This document shows, piece after piece, positions 62,094 through 64,000 of a stretch of 64,000 bases of DNA. This DNA is from CALCNS01 sp937897315 (GTDB lineage: Bacteria; Bacillota; JAAYKD01). The stretch spans positions 1-64,000 of the forward strand of contig DAINOJ010000013.1 of assembly GCA_036744005.1 (NCBI GenBank), read 5' to 3'. Position 1 is the stretch's first letter; each line of letters begins with the position of its first letter. Under the pieces are notes generated by a model. It made no database searches. It saw only the letters and a program-made list of their open reading frames with translations, and was not told where the DNA came from. The position numbers were made by a program, and so were the translations under genes.

Positions 62094-63557
62094 ATGCTCG
62101 ATATTCTGATTCTCAATGGAACCGTGATTACAGTCGATGCCAAACACCAAGTCTTTCAACCCGGATTTGTGGCGATTCAAGGGGATTCGATTGTCCACAT
62201 GGGTCCCATGGAGGCGATGCCTGAAGGTTTGATCGCCAAGAAGACCATTGATGCTACTGGATTAGCGGTGATGCCCGGACTCATCGATGGGCACGGTCAT
62301 GCCGGACATTGCTTGTTGAAAACCATGGCTGAAAGTAGCGATACGGCCACCGGCGGTTGGTGGGGTAACATGGCGGAAGACATTTATTTTCACTATACCG
62401 ACGAATTTTTCTGGCATGCAGAAGGAGCGTTGGCGGCAGCAGAACGTTTAAAATTCGGTATCACCACGGGCGTATCCATGTTGGGGAGCACCCCACGACC
62501 TGACCACATTCCTTTATTGGAAGCCCACTTCGCCGGGTCGATCAAGACGGGTATTCGTCAAATTTCCGGTATTGGCTCTTGTGAAGGCCCTTGGCCAAAG
62601 AAACCCTGGATATGGAATCATGGCAAACCGACCGAAACCACGTTTACTCCGGAGCAAATGGTCGAAAACACGGAGTATAGTGTCAAACATTTAAATGGTA
62701 AACATAAAAGACAATTTTGCGTCGTCGCTCCAGGAAATTTAGGGATTAGCGAAGCCAATAGTGATACACGTGAGTTTGCCATTTGGAAAAACAAAGCCAT
62801 GGGACGCATCGCCAAAGAATACCAGGTGCCTTTACATACCCATGTCTATGGTGAAGGGTTACAGTTTGTGTATGATACAACCCCCGAGATTTTGGGACCC
62901 ACGACTTCGTTGACCCACTCCACTAAGTTAAGCAAACAAGAAATCCAAATCTTTGCCGATACCGGAGCCGTTTTGTTCCACGGTCCTACCACCAGAGCCA
63001 ATATCAAGAATCGTTGCCCGGTCTATGAGGTCCTTAGGGCGGGTGGAGAAGTAGTCATTGTCACCGATGGTACCGCTCCCGACCGGAGTTACGACATTTG
63101 GCGCGATATGAAGATTTTCCAAGTTTTGCACCGCGGTCGTGAAAACGACACACTAATAGCTCCTCCAGGTAGAGTGTTGGAGATGTGTAGTATTCGGGTG
63201 GCCAAGGCGTTTGGCATGGAAAAGTTGATTGGCTCGTTAGAAGTAGGAAAGAGAGCAGATGTCATCATTATCAATACACAACAACCTCATTTGGCTCCGT
63301 TTGGAATCATGCCGGTCCAACGAGTGGTATATCATGCACAAGGTCAAGATGTGGACACCGTGATCGTTGATGGAGAAGTGATGATGGAGAACCGCAAACT
63401 ATTGCATTGCGATGAGAAGCAAATTTTGCGAGATGCTGAAAAAGCATTGGAGCAATTGTATTCCCGTTTGGGTGAGGAGAAAGTTCGTGCCTTTACCGCT
63501 TACGAAGACCTGTATGAGATTCGTGCCAAGGCCGCTCCCAATCCTTATGCAAAATAG
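62094..63557 (+). CDS. Amidohydrolase-family metal-dependent hydrolase
   Basis: 487 residues. The metal-binding motif is GLIDGHGHAGH (H-x-H), later PLHTHVYGEG and a TDGTAPD aspartate, with the composite beta-sandwich ends (DILILNGTVITVDAKHQ; GSLEVGKRADVIIINT). It belongs with the AtzA/TrzN/SAH-deaminase-like group that releases ammonia or other groups from ring compounds; the insertion TATGGWWGNMAEDIYFHYTDEFF is unusual. The substrate is unknown. It lies 21 bases after the peroxiredoxin-like gene and 21 before the cupin. Confidence 0.9.
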   Translation: MLDILILNGTVITVDAKHQVFQPGFVAIQGDSIVHMGPMEAMPEGLIAKKTIDATGLAVMPGLIDGHGHAGHCLLKTMAESSDTATGGWWGNMAEDIYFHYTDEFFWHAEGALAAAERLKFGITTGVSMLGSTPRPDHIPLLEAHFAGSIKTGIRQISGIGSCEGPWPKKPWIWNHGKPTETTFTPEQMVENTEYSVKHLNGKHKRQFCVVAPGNLGISEANSDTREFAIWKNKAMGRIAKEYQVPLHTHVYGEGLQFVYDTTPEILGPTTSLTHSTKLSKQEIQIFADTGAVLFHGPTTRANIKNRCPVYEVLRAGGEVVIVTDGTAPDRSYDIWRDMKIFQVLHRGRENDTLIAPPGRVLEMCSIRVAKAFGMEKLIGSLEVGKRADVIIINTQQPHLAPFGIMPVQRVVYHAQGQDVDTVIVDGEVMMENRKLLHCDEKQILRDAEKALEQLYSRLGEEKVRAFTAYEDLYEIRAKAAPNPYAK

Positions 63558-63578
63558 AGAAAAAAGAGGAGGAGTCGG

Positions 63579-63926
63579 ATGTCTGTAAAACACATCAATG
63601 AGATGAAAGAGGTAGTCTACAACAGCAATGGAGCACAAGCCGTGCACAAGAAATCCATGATTGGACCTTGGAATGGATGGGAAGATTATGTGATGCGTTT
63701 CTTCGAAATTGAACCCGGTGGCTTTACTCCGAAGCATCAACACCCCTGGCCCCAGTATATGTTTGTCATGGAGGGGGACGGGTTGATCGATTGGGGAGAG
63801 CAAGAAGAGAAGCTGCAATTTGGTCATTCCATTGTGGTTCCCGATAATGCCTTACATCAAATCAAAAACGTGGGCGATCGACCCTTGCGCTTTATATGCG
63901 TGGTTCCCCCGCGAGGAGATTTATAA
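63579..63926 (+). CDS. Small cupin-domain protein
   Basis: 115 residues, a single cupin barrel. Motif 1 is GGFTPKHQHPWPQYMFVMEGDG (metal histidines in HQH, then E) and motif 2 is DNALHQIKNVG. AGGAGGAG lies upstream. Small cupins bind metals or act as isomerases, dioxygenases or sensors; here it probably works with the amidohydrolase. Last gene of the run. Confidence 0.88.
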   Translation: MSVKHINEMKEVVYNSNGAQAVHKKSMIGPWNGWEDYVMRFFEIEPGGFTPKHQHPWPQYMFVMEGDGLIDWGEQEEKLQFGHSIVVPDNALHQIKNVGDRPLRFICVVPPRGDL

Positions 63927-63932
63927 AAAAAA

Positions 63933-63963
63933 AGAGGTTGCCTTTCACAAAAAGGCAACCTCT
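63933..63963 (-). terminator. Terminator, better oriented for a minus-strand gene
   Basis: AGAGGTTGCCTTT (63933-63945) pairs with AAAGGCAACCTCT (63951-63963). The run of nine A before it becomes a T-run on the minus strand, so it mainly serves a gene coming from beyond the right edge; it may also close the cupin transcript. Confidence 0.7.
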
Positions 63964-64000
63964 CAGACTGTCAAAGAACGCTGTGTCTCGAAACGGAGAA

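Noticed and set aside
63933..63963. Ordinary plus-strand terminator of the cupin gene
   Set aside because: No T-run on the plus strand; the A-run before the stem fits termination on the minus strand better.

Overview
The window looks like part of the chromosome of a low- to mid-GC, probably anaerobic Bacillota (Clostridia-like) bacterium. The signs are strong AAGGAGG-type ribosome binding sites, radical-SAM peptide maturases, a degenerate HNH remnant of phage type, WG-repeat lipoproteins, a VTC/DUF4956 surface locus, and two genes with an in-frame UGA where their families carry a conserved cysteine. Those UGAs suggest the organism makes selenocysteine. Genus and species cannot be told from this sequence, and no rRNA, tRNA or CRISPR array was seen.

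Layout. 64-3526: the integrase end of a mobile element, with a small HTH/zinc-finger protein, a SHOCT protein and two large serine recombinases. 3713-14116: an AT-rich peptide (RiPP) region with two radical-SAM systems. On the minus strand an XRE-TPR regulator, a 33-residue Cys-rich precursor at 5019-5120 and a SPASM radical-SAM enzyme form one unit. On the plus strand a 46-residue six-cysteine precursor at 6566-6706 is followed by three GNAT-like proteins, a second SPASM radical-SAM enzyme, an unrecognised protein, a MacB/LolD-type ABC exporter with two FtsX permeases, and a DegV protein.

14451-33736: a defence island. A complete type I BREX operon (brxA-brxB-brxC-pglX-pglZ-brxL) is followed by a PLD-like/P-loop ATPase protein, the 3' remnant of a second, divergent brxL, a frameshifted gene, an IS21-like remnant, an Abi_2-family abortive-infection gene with its own promoter and terminated leader RNA, and an HNH remnant. 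The island lies between two 132-bp direct repeats (about 94% identical) that contain a covarying 19-bp hairpin.

33933-49997: a DUF4143 ATPase, an APH-type phosphotransferase, a three-gene MutL/GlmL-type locus, an MFS transporter, a WG-repeat lipoprotein, two unrecognised proteins, a TfoX C-terminal-domain gene with internal UGA, a GNAT enzyme, a broken HD-GYP gene, a hipBA pair under a near-perfect promoter, and an esterase. 50048-58096: a GGDEF protein, an FMN glutamate-synthase-like protein, then a lipoprotein/VTC/DUF4956/response regulator/histidine kinase set whose promoter has 11-bp-phased direct repeats. 58146-63926: an S10-type peptidase (minus strand) and a plus-strand run of NhaC antiporter, PPC/DUF296 protein, a UGA-containing peroxiredoxin, an amidohydrolase and a cupin.

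The most novel-looking items are the two adjacent short Cys-rich precursor/radical-SAM systems, the PLD-ATPase bracketed by brxL sequences, the Abi gene behind a terminated leader RNA, and the two candidate selenoproteins, one in a family (TfoX) that I do not know as a selenoprotein family.
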